DNA of 64,000 nt, from NCBI GenBank assembly GCA_934202965.1, contig CAKPYN010000004.1, positions 1 through 64,000 on the forward strand. The letters run 5' to 3'. The DNA comes from an uncultured Megasphaera sp. (GTDB taxonomy: Bacteria; Bacillota; Negativicutes; Veillonellales; Megasphaeraceae). Below, one piece after another: positions 9,368 to 17,377 of this stretch. Position 1 is the stretch's first letter. Every line of letters starts with the position of its first letter. The notes under the pieces are model-generated. The model had not been told where the DNA came from. It worked only from the letters and a program-made list of their open reading frames with translations, and searched no databases. The translations under genes and the position numbers were made by a program.

Positions 9368-12199
9368 TTACTTTTTTATTTGTTGCACTCGAAGTCCTTC
9401 ATGACAATTATATAATAATATAACATTTCCTAAATGGAATGTTCCAGTTTCTCCATCACCGGTTGGTTCAAAAACAATCCCCAAACTGCCTTTCAGCCAA
9501 GGCTGTTTTTGCCAATGTAGTAAGTTTTTTCGATTATACGCTTCCAGCCATTCAATCGTTTGATGTACGCTGCCAAACGCATATCTAGCATCTAATGCCG
9601 ATAATTTCAAAGTTTGTTTCGCTATTTCTTTTGCTATAGTATTATTCTCTATTTGATCAGAAATATCCTCTTTTTGATTAAAAAATCCATAGCCTGTACC
9701 ATATTGCATAACAGCGATTACTTCAATACTTTCTTCGGCATCTCGGACTTGTGCAAATGCGTTTTCTTCACTATCTGATACTGCATGGGTATTCAACCAG
9801 CCAATCAAATTGTATTTTTCTGGTTTTATTTTCAAATGCGGTTTTTGTAAGAGAAATTGTTGTTGTGCTTTATCGGATTTTTTTTGCACCGCTATTTCAT
9901 AGTTTTCCTTTGCTTTTTCATATGTTTCTTGAAGTTCTCCTTGCCAAGAAAGATCTTCTCTACCATACACACGCTGTACTAAAGGTGATATATCTCTCGG
10001 CAAGAAAATTTCTTGGGAAGGCAATATTTGCTGTGTTCTTGCAAGCAAATACTCTCCATAAATTGCTGAAGCCCCTTTTTCAAACTCCAATGTATCACTC
10101 TGTCCCATGACATATACGGTCGGCTTGGAAAGTTCCTCAGGACGCGGAATTGTATGGCGGTGCAAACGACCAATTCGCTGTAATAATAGATCGATGGGAC
10201 AAAGGTCTGTAACAAGCATATCAAAATCGATATCAAGAGATTGTTCTAGTACTTGTGTACCAATAACAATAGCACGATACGGCCGTTTCGCGTTTTTTCC
10301 AATACGTTGCATCAACGCATCTTCTTTTTTTATTCTGTCTGTATCGATAAATTTTGCATGCAACATAGTAACATCATTCTCGAAAATTTTTGATAACCGT
10401 TCAAAAAACTGTTGTGCTCGGCGAACAGTATTTACAATGATTCCGACTACGCCACTATGATTTATTTTCGCCTTCAATAGTTCTTCTAAGTGTTCTTCTT
10501 CTAATCGCTCAATAGCAATGCATTTTTCTTTCTCATTAGAAACTATTTTTTCTTGCTTAATAAAACCATTATCGGTATACGTCAAAAGCGGATATGCTTC
10601 TGACTGAAAAATAGGTGCATGCTGTTCTTTTTCTCGTTTTCGTATTCCCTTCCCTTGCCCTAAAAGGTATGCTTGAATGAGGTTTGCTCGTATTTCTGCC
10701 GGAAGTGTGGCTGATAACAAGATGACAGGAACTTCATACGCACCCATCCATTCGATAGCACGTGAAAGAAATATATCCATATAGGCATCGTAGGCATGTA
10801 CTTCATCAATAATAACAATTTTTTTTGAAAAGCCCAAATGTCTGAGTGCAAGATGTTTTTGTTTGAGGGCCATAAGAAGGAAATGATCGACTGTTCCCAC
10901 TACGGCATCACTCAAAATAGCCGTTTTTCGTCCTGCAAACCACTGTGATGTAAGCACACCTGAATCTAAATCTTCATCGACATACACGCCATCTAATAAT
11001 TCTTCTTGGAGTGTATTTAACGCTGCTTTCCCATGCATTAACTTCAATGTTTCCATTTTTTCATACTCAGAAGCCATTTTTTTGAGCCAATCATTAATAC
11101 GCGGAAAAATACCATTAGACGTAGCTTGCGTTGGCAATCCAAAAAAAAGACCATCGAGTTTTTTCTTTGCCATCAATTCTTCAGCTATGGTTAGTGCCGC
11201 TTCTGTCTTACCGCTTCCCATAGGTGCTTCAAGAATAAAAATTCCCGGGTTTTCAGTATGTTCAATCGTATCAAAAACTACCTGTTGAAATGTTCGTGGC
11301 AAAAAATCAAAGCGATCGCGATAATATTCATTTAAATCAGCGATAGAAAACATCTCTGTCGATTCAACGGGATTTGTCCGGTGCCATATTCTCATGCCAT
11401 ACTGCAACCGTTCTTGCATATTGAGGGGCATCTTCTCTTCCAAAGGAAGCAGTGGAAAATATGTTTCATTACTGGCAATCCAATCAGCCATGATAATAAG
11501 TCCTGAAAGAAGTACTTGCCCCGGCTCGCTCACTTCTGGTAGAAAAGATACATCCCCCTCTCCTTTTGAATCGACAAAACCGGTTTCTTTTAATATCTTA
11601 TTCAGGATGCTTTTTTGCATGGTTATCCAAATGTTCTTCAAACGTCCTTGCTCTTCTTGATAACAATAGGCCGGGTATGCTTTCAAATCAGTTACCATGT
11701 CTTCTGTATCTACTGGTTTTCCATGATGTGCGCCTATAATAGATGAAATATCTTGTTTCACTCCAAAACAGCCAAGCAAATATTCTCCTAGTATAGTATG
11801 ATGTGTACGTTTACGACTAGCTGCATCAAAATGTTTACTTATAGTAGAAATACCTGTCAACCCTGCTAATTCTATTCGTTCTATAAGCGTTATATCTAAA
11901 TCTGGAGAGTTTTGATAGCCCGTTTGGGTTTGAAAAGCAGGTGTACACTTTCCAATGTCATGTACACCTGCTAAAAAACACGCAAGATTATATGCTGCAT
12001 CTTCTGCATCCATTTTTACAGGAGACAGCGAATGAATAATGGTTTGTTTTTGACCTTCACTTACCCAATGATGCCAGAGGAACTGCATGACACCCATTGT
12101 ATCTTGTAAATGTACCAAAAGTGGTAACCATACAAATTGACCGGCAACGTCTTTCTTTTTTGCCCAAAGTAATGTTAAAATTTTATCTTCCAGCCTCAT
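9368..12199 (-). CDS. cas3: Cas3 helicase-nuclease, type I-E
   Basis: A 943-residue effector that nicks and degrades target DNA after Cascade recruits it. The N-terminal HD nuclease shows LLVHLQDT (H30) and GVHDIGK (H80, D81). The SF2 helicase has Walker A APMGSGKT near 325-332, a DEVH box (IIDEVHAYD), motif III LLSATLP and motif VI QRIGRLHRH. No nuclease or helicase residue appears missing. The ATG follows GGAGGAACGAT. It is first in the cas operon, only 48 bp from the C_GCAxxG gene upstream, so the two may share a transcript. Confidence 0.97.
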   Translation of the reverse strand: MRLEDKILTLLWAKKKDVAGQFVWLPLLVHLQDTMGVMQFLWHHWVSEGQKQTIIHSLSPVKMDAEDAAYNLACFLAGVHDIGKCTPAFQTQTGYQNSPDLDITLIERIELAGLTGISTISKHFDAASRKRTHHTILGEYLLGCFGVKQDISSIIGAHHGKPVDTEDMVTDLKAYPAYCYQEEQGRLKNIWITMQKSILNKILKETGFVDSKGEGDVSFLPEVSEPGQVLLSGLIIMADWIASNETYFPLLPLEEKMPLNMQERLQYGMRIWHRTNPVESTEMFSIADLNEYYRDRFDFLPRTFQQVVFDTIEHTENPGIFILEAPMGSGKTEAALTIAEELMAKKKLDGLFFGLPTQATSNGIFPRINDWLKKMASEYEKMETLKLMHGKAALNTLQEELLDGVYVDEDLDSGVLTSQWFAGRKTAILSDAVVGTVDHFLLMALKQKHLALRHLGFSKKIVIIDEVHAYDAYMDIFLSRAIEWMGAYEVPVILLSATLPAEIRANLIQAYLLGQGKGIRKREKEQHAPIFQSEAYPLLTYTDNGFIKQEKIVSNEKEKCIAIERLEEEHLEELLKAKINHSGVVGIIVNTVRRAQQFFERLSKIFENDVTMLHAKFIDTDRIKKEDALMQRIGKNAKRPYRAIVIGTQVLEQSLDIDFDMLVTDLCPIDLLLQRIGRLHRHTIPRPEELSKPTVYVMGQSDTLEFEKGASAIYGEYLLARTQQILPSQEIFLPRDISPLVQRVYGREDLSWQGELQETYEKAKENYEIAVQKKSDKAQQQFLLQKPHLKIKPEKYNLIGWLNTHAVSDSEENAFAQVRDAEESIEVIAVMQYGTGYGFFNQKEDISDQIENNTIAKEIAKQTLKLSALDARYAFGSVHQTIEWLEAYNRKNLLHWQKQPWLKGSLGIVFEPTGDGETGTFHLGNVILLYNCHEGLRVQQIKK

Positions 12200-12247
12200 A
12201 TCGTTCCTCCAGCATACACTTTTTATCTCGACAGTAATAAAAGATTA

Positions 12248-12676
12248 CTATTTCACCAATCCTTTTTCCGCTAAGAAATCAGACAGCATATCCGCTGTGG
12301 TTGCTGTGATTTTGATGCAGTGTTTACGGTATTCCGGAGTGCCAAAGCTCAAGGTATTAAGCGCACGACAGCAGGTCGCACCGAAGTGTTTTTTGAAGCG
12401 GTCGTGAAATTCGCTGGTATATTGATAAACGTCTGGCAGTGGTTTTTCTTCCGGATTCAAACGGCCGACTAAGGCACTAATGATAAGGGCAGAACCGGTC
12501 AAAGCACCACAGGCACAACCGGAACGGCCAATGCCGCCGCCAAGACCGCAAACCATACGGATCGCTACATCCGGCAATTGTAAATCAAGATAGTCATTAA
12601 ATGTCTTGACAATGGATTCGACACAGTTGTTTCCTGCGAGATGATATTGTTCTGCTAATTGATATGCTTTTTCCAT
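12248..12676 (-). CDS. C_GCAxxG_C_C family protein
   Basis: A 142-residue protein of the C_GCAxxG_C_C family, putative redox-active cysteine proteins common in anaerobes, often beside oxidoreductases or transporters. Visible signature: NNCVESIV near residue 18, then GGGIGRSGCACGALTGS, then a C-terminal TCCRAL and HCIKI. The substrate is unknown. It has its own strong promoter at 12725-12753 and lies 48 bp upstream of cas3 on the same strand. No link to CRISPR function is claimed. Confidence 0.85.
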   Translation of the reverse strand: MEKAYQLAEQYHLAGNNCVESIVKTFNDYLDLQLPDVAIRMVCGLGGGIGRSGCACGALTGSALIISALVGRLNPEEKPLPDVYQYTSEFHDRFKKHFGATCCRALNTLSFGTPEYRKHCIKITATTADMLSDFLAEKGLVK

Positions 12677-12713
12677 AATGCATTTCTCCTTATTCTACAT
12701 AATATAATGAATT

Positions 12714-12753
12714 GACATATGTCGATTGTAGGCGTATTTTTAGTCTTTGTCAA
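12714..12753 (-). promoter_or_regulatory. Strong promoter with palindrome at the start site
   Basis: On the minus strand, TTGACA (12748-12753), a 17-bp spacer and TACAAT (12725-12730). A perfect GACATATGTC palindrome (12714-12723) sits just downstream of the -10, over the expected start site, where a repressor could act. It drives the C_GCAxxG gene and possibly the cas operon behind it. Confidence 0.7.
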
Positions 12754-12769
12754 CGCATACAAAAATAGA

Positions 12770-12930
12770 ATGTAACATACGGCCTTTGTCTATCATACAC
12801 TCTATGATTTTTTTGTTTGAAGCTTGAAGAGAATGAACGGTCATGCTGTAAATGATACACGTAACACAGTATGACAAAAGGGACCGTAACAAAATGGATG
12901 CAACGTTCTCATTTTGTTACGGTCCCTTTT
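12770..12930 (-). repeat. Interspersed terminator element, copy 1
   Basis: Full-length copy of a repeat family seen four times in this window. The gene-proximal end is a perfect 21-bp inverted repeat (12876-12896 with 12910-12930, arms ending AACAAAATG / CATTTTGTT) with an oligo-T run in the rsmA transcription direction, so it should terminate the miaB-rsmA operon. The distal part holds the shared tail with TTTGAAGCTTGAAGAGAATG-like and TTTGTCTATCAT motifs. It begins 47 bp after the rsmA stop codon. Confidence 0.85.
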
Positions 12931-12977
12931 CTTGTGACTTCAAACTAAAAGCGCAACGCTTTGCAACGATTTTATCG

Positions 12978-13838
12978 TTATTGTTGCAGCATATCTGTCC
13001 AAGCATCGGCTACACGGGCAAACTCTTCCAAGCTCATCGTTTCGCCGCGACGCGTGCCATCTATTTGACTGCGTGTCAATATATCAGCAATCTGTTCTTT
13101 CGTAAGGCCTGCTGACTTCAGCGTATTGGCAAAAGTTTTGCGGCGCTGGGAAAATGCCGTTTTGACAACGGTAAAGAACCGTTTTTCCTCTTTAACTTGT
13201 ACCGGCGGTTCTTTGCGAACGTCCATTGCTACGACGGCAGACGTCACTTCCGGTGCGGGCATGAAACTTTTCGGTGAAATTTCAAAGAGCATTTCCGGTT
13301 GTGTATAATACTGTACCGAAACGGACAAGGCTCCGTAAATCTTATGCCCCGGTACAGCCACCATGCGTTCCGCTACTTCTTTTTGTACCATGACGACGAT
13401 TTTTTCGATAGGAAGCTTTTGTTCCAGTAGTTTCATAATAATCGGCGTCGTAATATAATACGGCAAATTGGCACACACTTTAAATGGTTTGTGATGCATC
13501 ACTTCCGGAATGTCGATACGCATAATATCGCCATGCACAATCCGCACGTTGTCGTAGTGTTCGAGTGTTTTATCAAGAACCGGCAGTAAATGATCGTCTA
13601 ATTCAACAGCTGTAACATCGGCTCCTGTTTCTGCCAGTGCCTGCGTTAGTGTCCCAATACCCGGCCCGATTTCCAAAACCGGTTCGCCTTCTTGCAAATC
13701 AGCAGCATCGGCAATCGAATCTACGACATTACGGCGAATCAAAAAGTTTTGTCCCAGTTTTTTGTTCATTCGCAAGCCAAACCGATTCACAACGTAACGA
13801 ACAACGTCGGGACTGGACAAATTGACGAATTCTTTCAT
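12978..13838 (-). CDS. rsmA: 16S rRNA A1518/A1519 dimethyltransferase RsmA (KsgA)
   Basis: Dimethylates two adjacent adenines in the 3' loop of 16S rRNA late in 30S assembly. The start was set at 13838 (MKEFVNLSSP, GAGG 7 nt upstream), giving 286 residues. A longer frame to 13880 would overlap rnmV without a better ribosome binding site. Motifs: GQNFLIRRNV, the SAM motif VLEIGPGIGTLTQ, NLPYYITTPI (catalytic NLPY), and SFMPAPEVTSAVV. It is the last gene of the operon after rnmV, the standard Firmicute pair. Confidence 0.97.
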   Translation of the reverse strand: MKEFVNLSSPDVVRYVVNRFGLRMNKKLGQNFLIRRNVVDSIADAADLQEGEPVLEIGPGIGTLTQALAETGADVTAVELDDHLLPVLDKTLEHYDNVRIVHGDIMRIDIPEVMHHKPFKVCANLPYYITTPIIMKLLEQKLPIEKIVVMVQKEVAERMVAVPGHKIYGALSVSVQYYTQPEMLFEISPKSFMPAPEVTSAVVAMDVRKEPPVQVKEEKRFFTVVKTAFSQRRKTFANTLKSAGLTKEQIADILTRSQIDGTRRGETMSLEEFARVADAWTDMLQQ

Positions 13839-13840
13839 GG

Positions 13841-14386
13841 TTATTCCTCGCTTTCTACGGATGCTAAGGCTCGATTCCATTCTTCTCGTGTCACGCCGTA
13901 ATGGTTCAGCCGTTTCAAGAATTGTTTGGCATTGCCATAGCCGATACCCAGGATAGCTCCTATATCAGCACGACGCTGGGCTGCATCGGCACTGCCGTTA
14001 AGGTGATGGGCTGTTAAATCGGCCATGGTAAACGTCGTTTGCGGCGTATACGATGCACAACGCGTTTTTTCCAAAGCCAGGCGTATCGCTTCGGGAGAAG
14101 CTTGTTCGACGCCCAAATCATTGTTAGCAATGGCATCTTTGCGTGGAATAAAGGCATGTTTTGCCTTGGGGAATCGGTCTGTCAAATACTTGCGAATCTG
14201 TTCACCAGCTCTATCCGGGTCCGTCAGGATAATGATTCCCCGTTTTTCATAGGCACAGCGAATCTGTTCCAGCGTATGCGGTTTGAGATTGAATCCGTCT
14301 GTCGTAATCATGTCGGCTTCAATATGGCTGGCACGAATGCGAGCGACATCGGAACGGCCTTCGACGACAAGTACTTCTTTTATCAT
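13841..14386 (-). CDS. rnmV: Ribonuclease M5
   Basis: Matures 5S rRNA in Firmicutes. It is 181 residues with an N-terminal TOPRIM domain: the glutamate in VVEGRSD and the LTDPDRAGEQIR segment give the acidic metal site. The C-terminal part (AILGIGYGNAKQFLKRLNHYG) is also family-like. It overlaps the upstream PLP enzyme gene by 4 nt and is followed by rsmA after 2 nt, implying coupled translation. Confidence 0.95.
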   Translation of the reverse strand: MIKEVLVVEGRSDVARIRASHIEADMITTDGFNLKPHTLEQIRCAYEKRGIIILTDPDRAGEQIRKYLTDRFPKAKHAFIPRKDAIANNDLGVEQASPEAIRLALEKTRCASYTPQTTFTMADLTAHHLNGSADAAQRRADIGAILGIGYGNAKQFLKRLNHYGVTREEWNRALASVESEE

Positions 14387-15639
14387 TGGGCATCTCCTTT
14401 AGCTTGGTCGCTGATGTATTTGGCAGCACTGAGAATAGCCAATACGTTGTGTTCAAATACAATGCCGCCTTGCAGATAAATCATATAGGGTTCACGAATC
14501 GGCCCATCTGCCGATAATTCAATGGACGAACCTTGTACAAAGTCGCCGGCTGCCATGATAATTTTGTCGGCATAGCCCGGCATATCGTCCGGAATCGGCG
14601 TAACGTGCGCATCGACTGGCGAATAAGACTGAATGCCCTGACAAAACAGGCACATATTCGTTTCATTTTCTAGGTAAATCGTTTGAATCAAATCATACCG
14701 AGCCTCATCGGGCTGCGGGGATACTTTGAATCCCATCTGAGAAAAGACAGCAGCTGCAAAAATAGCTCCTTTAATAGCCTGTGCCGTCACATGAGGTGCC
14801 ATAAAAAATCCTTGGAAAAACAGACGATACCCAGCCGCATACGAACCTAATTCATCACCCAGTCCCGGTGCTGTCAAATAATCCGCTGCTGCATGAACGA
14901 GTTCTTCCTTACCGGCAATATAACCGCCTGTCGGTGCAATGCCGCCGCCAGGATTTTTAATGAGGGACCCGGCAATAATGTCTGCGCCGGCTTCAATCGG
15001 TTCTTCTTCTGCCGCAAATTCACCATAACAATTATCGACAAAACAAATCGTCTGAGGGCTAACGGCTTTCACCGTTTGAATAATGGTGCGAATATCGGAA
15101 ATTTTCAATGATGCCCGTGTACTATAGCCGCGAGACCGCTGAATTAATACGAGTTTCGGTTGTTTTTCCTGTACCGCTTCACGAATGCCTTCCAAGTCGT
15201 AGGCATTATCTTTGAGCGGCACTTCATCATAGTATACGCCTTTTTCTTTGAGGGAATGGGGTGTTTCGTGGGCATAGCCGATAACGCCTTGCATCGTATC
15301 ATAAGGAGCTCCGATTAAGGACATCATCAAATCACCTTTTTGCAGCAGTGCCAATAATACTGTTGCCAAGGCATGCGTTCCCGATACAAAATGCGGCCGT
15401 ACGATTGCTTTTTCAGCTTTAAAAACACGGGCAAATACTTCGTCAAGTTTTTCCCTGCCCATATCGCTGTAGCCATAGCCGGAAGTACCGGCAAATTGGT
15501 ACGAAGAAATTTGGGCATCTTTATAGGCTTGCAATACTTTTTCCGTATTATGCAGGCAAATCGTATCAATCCGTTCAAACTGTTCGGCACAAGCGGCCAT
15601 AGCATTTTTTCTAATTGTTTCTATATCGATAGACAACAC
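14383..15639 (-). CDS. Methionine gamma-lyase / aluminium resistance family PLP enzyme (YnbB-like)
   Basis: A 418-residue PLP-dependent enzyme of the Cys/Met metabolism-related family found downstream of miaA in Firmicutes (Bacillus YnbB; older name aluminium resistance protein). The PLP lysine is in AGSLIKNPGGGIAPTGGY. FVDNCYGEF supplies the cofactor aspartate. The real substrate in this branch is not settled. The start codon appears to be GTG at 15639 behind AAAGGAT. In Bacillus, hfq lies between miaA and this gene; here there is no hfq. Confidence 0.88.
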   Translation of the reverse strand: MLSIDIETIRKNAMAACAEQFERIDTICLHNTEKVLQAYKDAQISSYQFAGTSGYGYSDMGREKLDEVFARVFKAEKAIVRPHFVSGTHALATVLLALLQKGDLMMSLIGAPYDTMQGVIGYAHETPHSLKEKGVYYDEVPLKDNAYDLEGIREAVQEKQPKLVLIQRSRGYSTRASLKISDIRTIIQTVKAVSPQTICFVDNCYGEFAAEEEPIEAGADIIAGSLIKNPGGGIAPTGGYIAGKEELVHAAADYLTAPGLGDELGSYAAGYRLFFQGFFMAPHVTAQAIKGAIFAAAVFSQMGFKVSPQPDEARYDLIQTIYLENETNMCLFCQGIQSYSPVDAHVTPIPDDMPGYADKIIMAAGDFVQGSSIELSADGPIREPYMIYLQGGIVFEHNVLAILSAAKYISDQAKGDAQ

Positions 15640-15641
15640 GT

Positions 15642-16583
15642 TCAGATCCTTTCTTTCGTAAACGGTATATGATGTATCACATCAGCGATTAATGCATCTT
15701 CTGATGGATAGTTGTTCTTTTCAAACCAATGAATATACGGCATGCGGCGATACCATGTCAGCTGCCGCTTGGCAAAATGCCGTGTTCGTTTTTTTATTTG
15801 TTCCACAGCCAGCTCCAACGGCATCGTGCCTTGGAGATATGCTGCCAATTCCTGATAGCCAATGGCCTTCATCGCTTGGCAATCTGGCGAAATTCCCTGT
15901 GTCAGCAACTGCCGTACTTCGTCTATCCAACCAGCTTCGAGCATCATGTCAATTCGTTTTTCAATGCGGTCATACAAGACGTCTCTTGGCAGGGATAACC
16001 CAATCACATAGGTTTGGTATACGAGTCCGTCCGCTTTCGTTGCCCGGACAAATTGTTTGCCTTCTCCCATGTGAATTGCCGTTATCAGCCGAACTAAGCG
16101 ATTGGTATTCGCCAACAGTTCATGCCAGTCTGCCGGCTGCCAGTCCGTCTGGGCTGTAATGTACGACTTTAGTTCGTCTGTCGTGAAAGACTGGATGGTC
16201 TTTTTGGCATCCTGTCGTGCCGTTTCATCAGCGTGCGACGCGCCAAATTGATACCCTTCCAGCAGGGACTGGACATACAATCCCGTACCGCCGACAAGAA
16301 TGGGTATGGTATGTTTCTTGGTTATCTCATGAATTGCCGCATCTGCCATTTGGCAAAATGTAGCTGCCGAATAAGGCTCTCCCGGTTCAGCAATATCAAT
16401 CAGATAGTGTCTATACCTTTGCAATTCGTCTGCTGTCGGTTTGGCTGTCCCGATATTCATGTGACGATAAATCTGATAAGCATCGCCGGAAATCAACTCT
16501 GTATGAAAATGCTCTGCCAAGGTAAAACTAAGCGCTGTCTTACCAACTGCCGTCGGGCCGATAATTGCAATAACTTTTTCCAT
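15642..16583 (-). CDS. miaA: tRNA dimethylallyltransferase MiaA
   Basis: Transfers a dimethylallyl group to A37 of tRNAs that read codons beginning with U. It is 313 residues, with the P-loop IIGPTAVGKTAL near the N-terminus, SGDAYQIYRHMNIGTAKP after it, the GGTGLYVQSLLEG motif, and a C-terminal RQLTWYRRM. Its product is later methylthiolated by MiaB, encoded at the head of the same operon. It overlaps the upstream methyltransferase by 1 nt. Confidence 0.97.
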   Translation of the reverse strand: MEKVIAIIGPTAVGKTALSFTLAEHFHTELISGDAYQIYRHMNIGTAKPTADELQRYRHYLIDIAEPGEPYSAATFCQMADAAIHEITKKHTIPILVGGTGLYVQSLLEGYQFGASHADETARQDAKKTIQSFTTDELKSYITAQTDWQPADWHELLANTNRLVRLITAIHMGEGKQFVRATKADGLVYQTYVIGLSLPRDVLYDRIEKRIDMMLEAGWIDEVRQLLTQGISPDCQAMKAIGYQELAAYLQGTMPLELAVEQIKKRTRHFAKRQLTWYRRMPYIHWFEKNNYPSEDALIADVIHHIPFTKERI

Positions 16584-17377
16584 TACGTCGCCTCCCCGTT
16601 AAGTACGCCATAGGCTACGCGGCTATATCTGCCGCCATATCGCTTCATCTGCGGAAACGCCTTGGCAAGCCACTGCAGATTGCGGTCTTTAATAACGACG
16701 CGGCGCCGCGCTTTTTGCAAGGCTAGCCGCACATCGTCTATCGACAAGGCGTCGTGATCCATAATCGGGCGTACCGGCTGAAATTGGCAGCTCTCCTTGA
16801 CCGGACGCTGAAACATAGGATCAAAATATAATACATCATACGGCAATGCAGATGTATCCTGCAAATACGCTCTAAAATCGCCTATGGTAAGATGAATACG
16901 CCGCAAAGCCTGTGTCACATCGTCCTTTTCATGGACAAAATGCCGTACACCCCATTGGGTCACAGCCCCCAATAAAGGTGAAATTTCTAACGCATCAATA
17001 CAAGAGCCCTGAGGCAGCGCAAAGGCTGCCGTTATGGTATCTGCGCCAAAACCACAGGTACAATCCAATAATGTAATCGCCTCTGCTGTCCCAATGGCTT
17101 CCAAAAAATGATCTGTCTGTCCTCGGCGTATCTGCTGAATACGCAGCTGCGCCATATTCAGGCTAAAGAAATGCGTTCCTTCAGCTCGCACGAGCTGCGG
17201 CCCTTTGGATGTATATATCAATAAGTTGTCGCCATAGGTCTGTTGCAGGGCATCCATTGTTTGTCCCTGTCGTGGTATCCATGCAGCGCCAATTTCAGCT
17301 GCCCACGATTGAGATTGGCGTATTAAATCGTCTTTTGCTTTCAGTGAAGGCACTACATATATATTCATCATATTCAT
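16583..17377 (-). CDS. RsmJ-like class I SAM methyltransferase
   Basis: A 264-residue Rossmann-fold methyltransferase. Motif I is LLDCTCGFGADTI (near 107) and motif IV is LYFDPMF, the combination seen in the RsmJ/YhiQ rRNA guanine-N2 methyltransferase family. The substrate is therefore probably rRNA, but this is inferred from motifs only. The C-terminal RYSRVAYGVLNG strand fits. Its ATG overlaps the mutL stop codon (TAATG), so it is translationally coupled. Confidence 0.8.
   Translation of the reverse strand: MNMMNIYVVPSLKAKDDLIRQSQSWAAEIGAAWIPRQGQTMDALQQTYGDNLLIYTSKGPQLVRAEGTHFFSLNMAQLRIQQIRRGQTDHFLEAIGTAEAITLLDCTCGFGADTITAAFALPQGSCIDALEISPLLGAVTQWGVRHFVHEKDDVTQALRRIHLTIGDFRAYLQDTSALPYDVLYFDPMFQRPVKESCQFQPVRPIMDHDALSIDDVRLALQKARRRVVIKDRNLQWLAKAFPQMKRYGGRYSRVAYGVLNGEAT

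Noticed and set aside
12200..12247. Terminator between the C_GCAxxG gene and cas3
   Set aside because: The only hairpin (AGTAAT with ATTACT) is 6 AT-rich base pairs without a following T-run, too weak to call.
15639..15642. hfq gene expected between miaA and the YnbB-like gene
   Set aside because: The two genes are only 2 nt apart, so there is no room; hfq, if present, is elsewhere.
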